From Bradyrhizobium neotropicale (lineage in GTDB: Bacteria > Pseudomonadota > Alphaproteobacteria > Rhizobiales > Xanthobacteraceae): 34,529 bases of DNA. A program made the translations under genes and the position numbers. The notes beneath the pieces were generated by a model, which was given only the letters and a program-made list of their open reading frames with translations, was not told where the DNA came from and searched no databases. This document shows positions 1 to 9,746 of the stretch, piece by piece (position 1 is the first letter of the stretch; every line of letters starts with the position of its first letter). The stretch is from NCBI RefSeq assembly GCF_001641695.1, contig NZ_LSEF01000089.1, forward strand, positions 1 through 34,529. Reading direction: 5' to 3'.

Positions 1-3
1 CTA

Positions 4-27
4 GTGGTTCATCACAGTGGTTTTGAC
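4..27. repeat. Left terminal inverted repeat of the IS630 element
   Basis: It matches the reverse complement of 1447-1470 at 23 of 24 positions. The transposase stop codon (12-14) lies inside it, at repeat positions 9-11. Confidence 0.92.
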
Positions 28-1142
28 TCTTTGGCGGCAACTGGATAGGCGCGACCGAGTTTGGCGCGGGCTTTGTCGGTTGTGAACATCCATTTGATGC
101 GGTCTCGCGCCTTGTTTCGCTGCCGTTGCCATGCTGCGATTTCTTTTCGAAGCCTTTTGGGATCGTCGATGCGACGGCCGAGACACTGGCGCTGCAGCAC
201 GCTGATCTCGCACTCGACCATATTGAGCCAGCTGGCGTGTTTCGGGGTGTAGTGGAACTCGAGGCGGCGCAGGATGCGACGGGCCTCGGCAGGCGCAAAT
301 GCCTGATATAGCGCGCCGGCCGTATGAATCGACAGATTGTCCTGCACCACACGGATGCAGGCGGCATTGGGATAGTGGACGTCGACGAGTTCGCGCATGC
401 AGTGCGCGTAGTCGACCGCGGCGCGGTGGTCTGTAACCTTGACATTGCGCCAGCCGCGATGCGGATCGAAGGTGACGAAGAGATTGACGGTACCGTTGCG
501 GCGATATTCGTAATCGTAGCGCTCGCGCTGTCCCGGTTGGGCAGGGATCGGCTGGCGTACCTCGCCGATCAGCTGGACTGGGGTCTCGTCGAAGCAAACC
601 AGGGGCCGCTCGGGATCCGGCGCCTCGGCGTAGAGATCGAGCACATCCTCCATCCGGGCGACGTATTCGCCGTCGACATGAGGAATGCACCACATATCCC
701 GGCGCCACGGCTTGAGGTCGTTGTCGGCCAGCCGGCGGCGCACGGTCTCGCCCGACAGGCTGGCGTGATCGGTGAGCTTGACCATCGCGTCGGCCAGCAA
801 TGTCAGCGTCCAGCGTTTGCGGCCGGCGGGCGGCTTGGCGCATGCCGTCGCCACCAGCAGGGCCTCTTCCTTGCCTGTCAGCTTGCGTTCCGCGCCCGGA
901 CGCGGCTCCTCACTCAAGGCCCGCTCCAGATTGCCTTCTACGAAACGGCGTTTGGTCCGGCCGACGGTGGAAAGGCTGACCCGGACGGTTCGGGCAATCT
1001 CCGCGTCGCAGCTGCCTGAATCGGCCGCCAGCACAATCTGAGCCCGTTTGAGTTTGCGGGCGGAATGCGTGCCGCCGCCGAGCATTGCCGTCAGTTCGTC
1101 CCGCTCGGCTTGGCTCAATTCGACCCGATAACGTACATTCAT
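12..1142 (-). CDS. IS630 family transposase (DDE type)
   Basis: This 376-residue protein catalyses cut-and-paste transposition. Residues 1-75 form a helix-turn-helix region (SARKLKRAQIVL then AEIARTVRVSLSTVGR), followed by a second winged-helix part to about residue 150 and the RNase H-like catalytic domain. The DDE triad is visible as D185 in LVCFDETP, D268 in RVVQDNLS and E310 in SWLNMVE, which are the classical IS630 motifs. The ATG at 1142 is preceded by AAGGAGG at a good distance. The gene is full length without frameshift, so the element may be active. Its last residues (SKPL) and stop codon are encoded by the left terminal repeat. It is transcribed divergently from the winged-helix gene with only 38 bp between the two starts. 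Confidence 0.95.
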   Translation of the reverse strand: MNVRYRVELSQAERDELTAMLGGGTHSARKLKRAQIVLAADSGSCDAEIARTVRVSLSTVGRTKRRFVEGNLERALSEEPRPGAERKLTGKEEALLVATACAKPPAGRKRWTLTLLADAMVKLTDHASLSGETVRRRLADNDLKPWRRDMWCIPHVDGEYVARMEDVLDLYAEAPDPERPLVCFDETPVQLIGEVRQPIPAQPGQRERYDYEYRRNGTVNLFVTFDPHRGWRNVKVTDHRAAVDYAHCMRELVDVHYPNAACIRVVQDNLSIHTAGALYQAFAPAEARRILRRLEFHYTPKHASWLNMVECEISVLQRQCLGRRIDDPKRLRKEIAAWQRQRNKARDRIKWMFTTDKARAKLGRAYPVAAKESKPL

Positions 1143-1180
1143 GCTTCGCCTCCTTGTCGGAGGCCGGGACGAATCCAGCT

Positions 1181-1462
1181 ATGAGTCAAAAATCAGGCGC
1201 GCACTTCACCGAGAAGCAGGGACACTATCTCGCTTTCATCCATACCTACTCGTACATGTTCGGACAGCCGCCCGCCGAGGCCGACATCCAGCGGCATTTC
1301 CGCGTCAGCCCGCCGTCAGTCCACCAGATGATCCTCACCCTCGAACGCAACGGGTTCATTCGTCGCCAGCCCGGCGTCGCTCGAAGCATCGAGATCCTCT
1401 TGCCACCCGAAAAGTTGCCTATCCTCGGATGGCTCGGTATCAAAACGTCAAAATCACTGTGA
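1181..1462 (+). CDS. LexA-like winged-helix DNA-binding protein carried by the IS630 element
   Basis: This 93-residue protein resembles the N-terminal DNA-binding domain of LexA: FTEKQGHYLAFIHTY (first helix), then PPAEADIQRHFRVSPPSVHQ (helix-turn-helix) and LERNGFIRRQPGVARSIEIL (wing). It has no LexA protease domain, and its end (LGIKTSKSL) is encoded by the IS terminal repeat. The ATG at 1181 is chosen because the family-like sequence begins there. A longer frame from 1085 would run back into the transposase gene. The ribosome site is weak (GGAGG about 17 bases upstream). Being divergent from the transposase, with 38 bp between the start codons, it could repress or assist transposition, but that is inference. 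A MarR-like label is the main alternative. Confidence 0.75.
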   Translation: MSQKSGAHFTEKQGHYLAFIHTYSYMFGQPPAEADIQRHFRVSPPSVHQMILTLERNGFIRRQPGVARSIEILLPPEKLPILGWLGIKTSKSL

Positions 1463-1470
1463 TGAACCAC
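1447..1470. repeat. Right terminal inverted repeat of the IS630 element
   Basis: It is the partner of 4-27. It contains the stop codon of the plus-strand winged-helix gene (1460-1462), at the same repeat positions 9-11 as the transposase stop in the other end. Confidence 0.92.
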
Positions 1471-4182
1471 TAGCGTATCTGCCGAGAACCGGTAATCGGC
1501 CCCGACGGCGGTCCCAAACACGCGGCTCGTCGTGTCGTTCGAGCCGGTCACTGCATTGCCATCTGTCGACTGCGCGCCGCCGAAGCCCGCGGCCCACACG
1601 CTCCAGCGCTGCGCGAACGCCTGCGGCTGAGCTTTGGTGACCATGGCAAAGGCGTCGGTGCGCTTGCGTGCGGCGTAGGCGCTGGCCTGATCCTCCTCGG
1701 CAAAACCGGCCGCGCCGCTCGCCGAACCAGGCGCGCCGCTCCGCGCTGCGAGGGGATCGGTGAGCAGGCCCACGAACTGACCCATGGTATTGAACGTGGT
1801 CTGCTGCGAGGACGTCCCCGACTCGCCGGAGGCTTGCGTCAGGCCCGCCGCCGTCATGCGGCCATAGACCAGCGGAATGCCGCCATTGGCGTTGAAGGAA
1901 TTGACCAGCGCATTCGCCACGGCCTGCTGATTGCCGTTCAAGCCGGAATTCGGCGGTGGGACGAAGGCGAGCGCCAGATTGAGATAGGCATTGTTGGCGT
2001 CGTAACTGAGATCGGTCTTGAAGTTCGTTGGCAGGTTGGTGTTGACGACCGTTGGGGCAAAGGTGCCGGAGATGCCGCCACTCGCGCTGAGGATCGTGTA
2101 CTTCTTCTCGATGTAGTTGCCAGCGGCGAACACTGCGTTGACCGTGGCGCCGCCGAGCGTCGCCGTGTCTGTCACGCTCGCGTAAGATGCCGTCGCGGGA
2201 TTGACATGCACGAGATAGATTGCGCCTGACTGCAGGGCGAGACTGCCGACGATGCTGGTCGAGGTGCCCGGCGTGCCATTGCCCGGCGCAAGGGTGCCGC
2301 CGCTGCGGATCGTCACAGCCAGCGGATCGATGGTACCAGAGCCCATCAGCACGCCACCGGCATTCACCGTGACCGCGGAAGTGCCCGTGATCGTGCCTTC
2401 GACATCGAGCACACCGCCGTTCACGGTGGTGGCACCGGTATAACCGTTCGTGCCGGACAGCGTCTCGGTACCGCTCGTCAGCGTCAGCCCGCCGGTGCCG
2501 CTGATCGCGCCCGAGAAGGTGCCGCTGGCGTTGGATAGCGTCAACGAGTTGCTGCCGAGCACGACGCTGCCGGTGCCTGCCAGACTGACGATAGAGGTGC
2601 CTCCGTTGGTCAGCCCGGCGATGGAGAAGATGCTGTCATTGGTGACGGCGCTCGACGCAATCGAGCCGGTGCCGGAAAGCGCCAGCGTGCCGCCGTTGAT
2701 CATCGTCGTACCGGCATAGGTGTTGGCGCCGGAGAATGTCACCGTTCCAGCGGTAGCTTTCACCACGGCACCTGCGCCCGCCAGCGCGGCGCTGACTGCT
2801 CCAGCCCGGAAGTCGAAAGTGCCGGTCGACGCAAGTGTGCCGTTCTGAACGGTGCCGCCGGTGAGGGTGAGACCACCGTTCTGGGTTTGAGCCGTTCCGC
2901 CGAGATCCAGTGTGCCTCCGTTCACTTTGAGGCTGTTGGCGACGTCGCCCAATGTCCCTGCGCCCGACAGCGAAAATATCCCGGCGTTGATGATCGTGCC
3001 GCCGGTGTACAAATTGGCGCCGGAGAATGTCACCGTCCCAGCGGTACCTTTCATCACGGCACCTGCCCCCGCCAGCGCGGCGCTAACTGCTCCAGTCCGG
3101 ACGTCGAACAAGCCGGCCGACGCAAGTGTGCCGTTCTGAACGGTGCCGCCAGTGAGCGTCAGGCCGCCGTTCTGGGTCTGCGCCGTGCCGCCGAGATCGA
3201 GCGCTCCGGCGGTGATCGTGAGGCCGTTGGCGATGTTGCCCAATGTCCCGGCGCCGGATATCGCGAGGGTGCCGGCATTGATGGTCGTGCCGCCGGTGTA
3301 GGAATTGGCGCCCGCGAGGGTCACGGTCCCGCTGGTGCTCTTCACCAACGCACCCGCACCTGCCAGAACGCCATTCACCGTACCCGCTTGCGCGTCAAAC
3401 TCGGTGCTCGCGCTGACCGTAGCCGATGACGCAAGTGTACCGCCCGTCATCTGGTAGCTGGTCGTGTTCAAAGTGCCCTTCTGTATGGTGCCACCGGTTT
3501 GCGTCACGTCGCCGCTCTGCGTCTGCGTCGAGTTGCCGAGGTCGAGGTTGCCGCCATTTACGGTCAGGTTGTTCGCCGTGCTGCCCAACGTGCCCGCCCC
3601 TGCCAGCACGAGGTTGCCGCCGTTCAAGATCGTGCCGCCGGTGTAGGAATTAGCGGTGTTGAGCGTGACCAACCCCGACCCCGCGAGCGTCAAGGACCCG
3701 GCGCCGGTGATCGTGCCCGAACCAAAGCTGAAGGTGGCGCCCGGCGCAGTCGTGATGACCGTGTTGGAATTGAGTTGAAGCGTATCGGAGTAACCAAAAT
3801 CAGAGGCGAAATTGCTGCTTTGTACGTTGATCGCCGCAGAGCCCGAACTCGTCTGCATGATGAGCGTGCCCAAAGCAAATTCGTAGCCCCCGCCGCCGCC
3901 GGTGGCGTTGAGATTGAGGGTGCCTATAGTGAAGGTACCACTGAGCCAAACTGTTAGGGAAACCCCTCCACCCGGGGTTGAGAAGGTTGCGGTCGCATCG
4001 ACCGCGTTCGGCACGGTTGCCGGCGACCAGTTTGATGCGGTTCCCCAATCCGCACCACCACCGATGGCTTGCCAGGTCTCGGCGTCAACGTCTCCAGCCG
4101 CAATGGCCGAGCCGAATATTGCAATACAGACCGCGCGGAGCCGCCCGTCCCACCCCATCCGCAACCGCACGCTGCACCCCAT
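1471..4182 (-). pseudogene. Autotransporter with PATR repeats, beta-barrel domain cut off by IS630 insertion
   Basis: About 900 residues are visible. A signal peptide (LRAVCIAIFGSAIAAGDVDA, then ETWQAI) is followed by a Gly/Thr/Ala/Asn-rich beta-helix passenger with repeated YTGGTTINAG motifs, the passenger-associated transport repeat (PF12951). A linker (SGTSSQQTTFNTMGQFVGLL, then TDPLAARSG) follows, and the start of the autotransporter beta domain (RWSVWAAGFGGAQSTDG, then VFGTAVGADYRFSADTL). There the IS begins, so nearly all of the 12-strand barrel is missing here; the open frame into the IS to 1246 is chimeric. The start is uncertain: ATG 4182 or 4158 both give a plausible signal peptide, while ATG 4239 gives an unusually long leader. 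Without a barrel the passenger should not reach the cell surface. The missing 3' part presumably lies left of base 1. Confidence 0.85.
2735..3316 (-). repeat. Two tandem 291-bp units within the autotransporter passenger
   Basis: Two in-frame units of 97 codons (2735-3025 and 3026-3316) are very similar in DNA. For example the stretch starting GCAAGTGTGCCGTTCTG occurs at 2831 and again at 3122. A third, more diverged unit continues to about 3600. Each unit encodes one YTGGT-INAG repeat plus a GGLTLTGGTVQNGTLAS segment. Confidence 0.85.
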
Positions 4183-4338
4183 TCTGCGCCGACACGAGCA
4201 CTCGCTTCCGGGCCCGCCCGGCTGCGCCGCCTCCCGCATCCCACGATCGGGGACAAGGATTGCCGCGGGAGCGGACTATAGCGGCCTGCCAGACCCGCCG
4301 ATGTGCCCAGAGTCTCAGCCGCGGATTCCGGCCGACAC

Positions 4339-4354
4339 TGATGCAATTGCATCA
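4339..4354. promoter_or_regulatory. Perfect 16-bp palindrome in the divergent autotransporter/AraC promoter region
   Basis: TGATGCAATTGCATCA reads the same on both strands. It lies about 155-180 bp upstream of the autotransporter start and about 115 bp upstream of the AraC-family start. It looks like a dimer operator, but the binding protein is unknown. Confidence 0.5.
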
Positions 4355-4470
4355 CAACTTCCGCGCACGCCACGCGGTTGCTCCGCGCGGTCCGGATGAT
4401 TAGATACCGTCGTCGATGTCGGTGCTCTGTATGGCCTTCGTCCGTGCGGCCGGTGTTATCGGGGGATGGT

Positions 4471-5511
4471 GTGGACGGGGCACTCGCGAACGAGAGCATG
4501 CCGGCGGATGACGGCGAGCGCGGAGCAGCGGCGCTGGCGCAAATGCGCGCGATGACAGCCGATATCTGCGATGTCATCCCGCTCACCGCAGAGGATGATT
4601 TCCGCATCACCACCGCGACGATGATGATCGGCAATGCCTTGCTGGTCGATTCACGCGTCACCGACCTCGAATACGACCGGACACCCGCGCACATCGCCCG
4701 CGGCGGCCTCGATCACTTTCACGTCACTCTCTGCATCGAAGGCGAGATGTGGTTCAGTTCCGGGCGTCGGGATGTGATGGTACGGGCCGGCGACATCTGT
4801 CTGCTCGACATGGGGCCACCGAACCGCACGGTGCTTCGTGGCGGCGGCGGTCGCACCCATCTCAGGGCGATCATTCTGCAACGCGCGATGCTGGCGCCCC
4901 GCCTTGCGCATCCAGACGCGGCGACGGCGATATTGCTGCCGGCGCAGCACCCTCATGCGCGCCTGCTCGCCAACCATTTCGCGGCACTCATGCTGCCTCC
5001 CGCGCCTGAGGCCGGCAGCGCCGAGGTCACGATCGAGGCGATCGCGGACATCGCCGCGGCAGCCGCCGGCGGTACGGCCGACATTGCGGCGGGTGTCGAG
5101 CGCGCCGAACGGCATCTCTACCTCGCGGTGATCAAGCGTCGGATCGCGGACAATCTCGAGACCGACGCGCTCACCGTTGACGAGCTCTGCCGTCACTTCC
5201 AGATCTCGCGCGCGACGCTCTACCGGTTGTTCGAGACCGACGGCGGGCTTGCGCATTACGTGAGAGAGCAGCGGCTCAATCTTGCCTTCCGGCAGCTGAT
5301 ATCGCCGGCCGCACGGGAGACGCGCCTGATCGACATGGCCGTCAACATGCGATTCAGCAGCGACTCCACCTTCATCCGCGCATTCCGCCGCAAATTCGGC
5401 CTGACGCCGGGGGAGCTCAGAGAGCTGGCCGACAGATGGCTTCGCGAGACCGGAGCAGTGCCTGCCATCGACACGGTGCTGCATCAACTGGCGCGGCGGC
5501 GCAAATCATAG
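4471..5511 (+). CDS. AraC family transcriptional regulator (AraC_binding_2 type)
   Basis: A 346-residue activator-type regulator. The N-terminal half is a cupin-like sensor domain (DHFHVTLCIEGEMWF, then DVMVRAGDICLLDM), resembling PF14525. The C-terminal ~100 residues form the AraC double helix-turn-helix: LTVDELCRHFQISRATLYRLF and IDMAVNMRFSSDSTFIRAFR, then RKFGLTPGELRE. The start is a choice: GTG 4471 has GGGGGA just upstream; ATG 4498 is possible; ATG 4378 would add an Arg-rich, non-family-like leader. It converges on the MFS gene with a 45-bp gap, and the autotransporter is divergent. It may control the transporter operon or the autotransporter; the sequence does not decide. Confidence 0.88.
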   Translation: MDGALANESMPADDGERGAAALAQMRAMTADICDVIPLTAEDDFRITTATMMIGNALLVDSRVTDLEYDRTPAHIARGGLDHFHVTLCIEGEMWFSSGRRDVMVRAGDICLLDMGPPNRTVLRGGGGRTHLRAIILQRAMLAPRLAHPDAATAILLPAQHPHARLLANHFAALMLPPAPEAGSAEVTIEAIADIAAAAAGGTADIAAGVERAERHLYLAVIKRRIADNLETDALTVDELCRHFQISRATLYRLFETDGGLAHYVREQRLNLAFRQLISPAARETRLIDMAVNMRFSSDSTFIRAFRRKFGLTPGELRELADRWLRETGAVPAIDTVLHQLARRRKS

Positions 5512-5556
5512 CCGCAGGGAGCACTGCGTTCAGCGGACGGTGCACGAGCGCCCCGC

Positions 5557-6807
5557 TCAGGCGAGGTCGACGCCACGCCGCTCCGGGATCAGCGCGAGCA
5601 GTGCCACGATATCGAGGATGTAGAGTAGTGCGAGACCGGCGATTGCGGTCGGGAAGCCGTAGGCGGCGCTGACGATGCCGACCACCAGCGGACCGAAGCC
5701 GGCAACGGCGCGACCGATATTGAAGAACACGTTTTGCGCGGTGGCGCGCGCCGCGGTCGGATAGAGCTCGCTCATCAGCGCGCCGTAGCCGCCCAGCATG
5801 CCGTTGACGAAGAAGCCCATCACGGCGCCGCCGATCAACAGCGCCGTCGCGCCGGTCAACTGCGAATAGACCACGACCATGATGGCCGCGCCCGCCATGT
5901 AAGTGAGAAACGCGGGGCGGCGACCGAAGCGGTCGGCCGCGTGGCCGAACAGGAAGATGCCGAGCGCCATGCCGGCGATGGTGACGGCGGTCCAGAGGGC
6001 CGATTGCGTGAGGCCATAGCCGAACCGCGTCGACAGGTAGTTCGGCAGCCAGATCATGATGCCGTAGTAACCAAAATTCTGCACCGAGCAGAGGATGATC
6101 ATGCCGATGCTGATCCGGGTCGTCTCGCCGTCTGCCACGAGCGCGCGGAGCGAAGAGCCGGCATCCGCCGTCTTCGCCTTGTGCGCCATGAAGACATCGG
6201 GTTCGTGCAGTTTGCTCCGGATCACATAGGCGACGAGAGCCGGAAACACGCCGAGTGCGAACATCCCGCGCCAGCCGATGAGGGGCAGCAGGATCGGCGT
6301 CACCAGCGCCGCGGTGAGCACGCCGAACTGCCATCCGAGCCCGACATAGGAGGTCGCCCGTGCGCGCTTTTCCGCGGGCCAGGCTTCCGCCACCAGGGCC
6401 ATGCCGATGCCGAACTCGCCGCCGAGACCGATGCCGGCGATGGCCCGGTAAGTCAGCAGGTCCCAATAGCCCTGCGCCAGCGCGCAAAGGCCGGTGAAGA
6501 CCGCGAACAGGACGATGCTCCAGGTCAAAACGCGGACCCGGCCGAGCCGATCGGACAACATGCCGAAGATGAAGCCGCCGACGACCGCGCCGACCAGTGT
6601 CCCCGTCACCAGCGAAGCCGCCTGCGGCTGCGTGAGATGAAGATCCCTGGAGATCGCCGTCAGCATGAAGCCGAGGATGAGCAGATCGAACCCATCCATG
6701 GCATAGCCCAGCGCCGATCCCCACAGCGCCCGGCGTGCTTCCGTATCAGCATCCCTCGACGGCCGCGCGTCGGCGCCGACGAGATCGACGCCCTCTATCT
6801 GGCTCAT
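5557..6807 (-). CDS. MFS transporter, aromatic acid/H+ symporter-like
   Basis: A 416-residue, 12-helix inner-membrane carrier of the major facilitator superfamily. Helix 1 carries GYAMDGFDLLILGFML, the DGFD motif typical of the AAHS (aromatic acid:proton symporter) and related metabolite:H+ families. The loop 2-3 signature is GMLSDRLGRVRVL, and the helix 4 region has YRAIAGIGLGGEFGIGMALV. A long central loop (SKLHEPDVFMAHKAKTADAG) separates the two halves. ATG 6807 is preceded by GGGGGAAG. It lies 64 bp downstream of the DppF-like ATPase gene on the same strand, so it may be the last gene of the ABC operon. The substrate is unknown; an organic or aromatic acid import, or export of a hydrolysis product, are both possible. 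Confidence 0.9.
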   Translation of the reverse strand: MSQIEGVDLVGADARPSRDADTEARRALWGSALGYAMDGFDLLILGFMLTAISRDLHLTQPQAASLVTGTLVGAVVGGFIFGMLSDRLGRVRVLTWSIVLFAVFTGLCALAQGYWDLLTYRAIAGIGLGGEFGIGMALVAEAWPAEKRARATSYVGLGWQFGVLTAALVTPILLPLIGWRGMFALGVFPALVAYVIRSKLHEPDVFMAHKAKTADAGSSLRALVADGETTRISIGMIILCSVQNFGYYGIMIWLPNYLSTRFGYGLTQSALWTAVTIAGMALGIFLFGHAADRFGRRPAFLTYMAGAAIMVVVYSQLTGATALLIGGAVMGFFVNGMLGGYGALMSELYPTAARATAQNVFFNIGRAVAGFGPLVVGIVSAAYGFPTAIAGLALLYILDIVALLALIPERRGVDLA

Positions 6808-6871
6808 TGCTTCCCCCGTCCCTGACCGATCCCTTCGGGATCAAGCCCCCATCTCATATGCGCAACGCGCC

Positions 6872-7836
6872 TCAGACCAGATGACACGCCACGGCGTGAC
6901 CGCCTGCGCCCTCCTTCAGCTCCGGCGCGCTCTCCGAGCATCGCGGCTGTGCGATCGGGCAGCGGGTATGGAAGTGGCAGCCCTTCGGCGGCTTCATCGG
7001 GCTCGGCACGTCGCCTTTGAGGCGAATGCGGTTGCGCTTGAATTTCGGGTCCGGCACCGGCACGGCGGAAAGCAGCGCCTTGGTATAGGGATGCTGCGGA
7101 TTGCGGTAGAGGTCGCTCGCCTTCGCGATCTCGACGATGCGGCCGAGATACATCACCGCGACGCGGTCGGAGATGTGCTCGACCACCGAGAGATCGTGCG
7201 CGACGAAGAGATAGGTGAGGTTCAACTCGGCCTGGAGGTCCTCCAGCAGGTTGATAACCTGCGCCTGGATCGAGACGTCGAGCGCGGAGACCGGTTCGTC
7301 ACAGACGATCAGTTTTGGCTCGACCGCAAGCGCACGCGCGATCACGATGCGCTGGCGCTGGCCGCCGGAGAATTCGTGCGGATAGCGGCGCATGTGCTCG
7401 GCCTTGAGGCCGACCTTCACCAGCAGGCCCGCGACGCGCTCTTCGCGCTCCCTGGCGGAGGACGCGAGATTATGGATGGTAAAGGCTTCGCCGAGGATGG
7501 CGCCGACCGTCATGCGCGGATTGAGCGAGGCGAACGGGTCCTGGAACACGAGCTGCATGTTCCGCCGCATCGCGCGCAGATCGTTGCCGCCGAGCTTGCG
7601 CACGTCCTGGCCGTCGAACACGACCTCACCCTCGGTCGGCTCGATCAGGCGCAGCACGCAGCGTCCGGTGGTGGACTTGCCGCAGCCGGATTCGCCGACG
7701 AGCCCGAGCGTCTCGCCGCGATTGACCGAGAACGACACGCCGTCAACCGCATAGACGCTGCCGACCTGACGCGACAACAGGCCGCCGAGCACAGGAAAGT
7801 GCTTCTTCAGGCCGGAGACGCGCAGCAAGGGCTCGC

Positions 7837-7840
<4 letters not shown>
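6872..7840 (-). CDS. Oligopeptide/dipeptide ABC transporter ATP-binding protein (DppF/OppF-like)
   Basis: A 322-residue cytoplasmic ATPase that powers a peptide-type importer. Walker A GESGCGKS is at 49-56, the Q-loop in LVFQDPFASLNP at about 98-109, signature SGGQRQR at 158-164, Walker B LIVCDEP at 177-183, and the H-loop in VAHDLSVVEH. The C-terminal oligopeptide-transporter extension has clustered cysteines (CHFHTRCPIAQPRC and VACHLV), as in DppD/DppF proteins where such cysteines can hold an Fe-S cluster; whether they do here is not known. The start ATG overlaps the upstream ATPase stop by 4 bases (ATGA), indicating translational coupling. It is the second of two ATPases in the operon. 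Confidence 0.95.
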
Positions 7841-8816
<976 letters not shown>

Positions 8817-8817
<1 letters not shown>

Positions 8818-9746
8818 CAGATCACCCGTCGCGCATCGAGCGCGTCACGCAAGCCGTCGCCGATGAAGTTGATCGCGACGACCGCAACGAAGATCGCGCC
8901 GCCCGGGAACAGTGCCCAGTGTGGACCGATGTCGAGGAAGTCCTTGGCGTCGAACAACAGCCGTCCCCACGTCGGCGTATCCGGCGGGAAGCCGAGACCG
9001 AGGAAGGACAGCGTCGATTCCGCGATGATCGCGGCGGCGACGTCGATGGTGCCGGCGATGATGACGGGGCCGACGGCATTGGGCAGGATGTGACGCACCA
9101 CCTGTCGCACCGGGCTCGCGCCGAGCGCGCGCGCCGCCTCGACGAACTCCTTCTCGCGGATCGACAGGAACTGCGCGCGCACGAGGCGCGCGACCGGCAT
9201 CCAGCGCAAGCCACCGATCACGAGCACGATCAGGATGAAGATGCCGCCCTCGGGGCCGAACATCACCTTCAGCCCGTCGCGGAAGAGATAGATGAGAAGG
9301 AGCAGCAGCGGCAGTTGCGGCAGCGACAAGAAGAGGTCGGTAAGCCACATCAGCCCATGCCCGAGCGCACCGCGCGACATGCCGGCCAGCGCGCCGATCA
9401 GCGTGCCGACGAACACCGAGACAAGCATCGCGGCGAGACCGACCGCGAGCGAGATGCGGCCGCCATAGATCATGCGCGCCAGGATGTCCTGGCCAAGATC
9501 GTCGGTACCGAAGGGATGGGCGAGCGAGGGCCCCTGCAGGCCGGCCACAATGTCGATGTCGTTGATCTTGACGCGCCAGACGAAGGGACCGACCACGACC
9601 GCAAGGATCAGGATCAGAAGCAGGAAGGTGCTGACCACGGCGAGCCGGTGGCGGCGATAGCGCCGCCACGTCTCGCGCCAGGGCGAATAGGCCGCCCGCG
9701 CGGTGGTCCGCTCAGCGGAGGGAGATGCGAGGGTCAAGCCAGCCAT
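8817..9746 (-). CDS. Peptide-type ABC transporter permease (DppC-like)
   Basis: A 309-residue inner-membrane permease. A cytoplasmic N-terminal tail (SPWRETWRRYRRHRLAV) and a first membrane helix (VVSTFLLLILILAVVVGPFV) precede HPFGTDDLGQDILARMIYGG, the hallmark of DppC/OppC proteins. The EAA loop reads EAARALGASPVRQVVRHILP, which contacts the ATPases. The chosen ATG overlaps the end of the DppB-like gene by 35 bases and has no clear ribosome site; a TTG three codons downstream is possible. Gene order permease B, permease C, ATPase D, ATPase F is the usual one. Confidence 0.94.

Larger units (their letters stand above)
4..1470 (-). mobile_element. Complete IS630-family insertion sequence inserted at a CTAG site
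   Basis: The ends are inverted repeats of about 24 bp with one mismatch (4-27 and 1447-1470), both starting GTGGTTCATCACAGTG when read inward. Each end is flanked by TA (2-3 and 1471-1472) inside a CTAG. IS630 is known to insert at CTAG and duplicate the central TA, so the boundaries fit the family. The element carries a minus-strand transposase and a divergent plus-strand winged-helix gene. It interrupts an autotransporter-type gene whose 5' part lies to the right. Base 1 is the only left-flank base visible, so the duplication is seen but the rest of the disrupted gene is not. Confidence 0.93.

Noticed and set aside
324..1019. 231-codon plus-strand ORF opposite the transposase
   Set aside because: It is antisense to a clear DDE transposase and has no family-like motif; stop-free frames are common opposite GC-rich genes.
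1246..1470. Open frame of the autotransporter continuing 75 codons into the IS
   Set aside because: The added residues are encoded by the IS end and show no barrel features; the junction at 1470/1471 marks the true break.
1834..3957. Several plus-strand ORFs across the passenger region
   Set aside because: They mirror the repeated Gly/Thr codons of the autotransporter on the other strand and resemble no protein.
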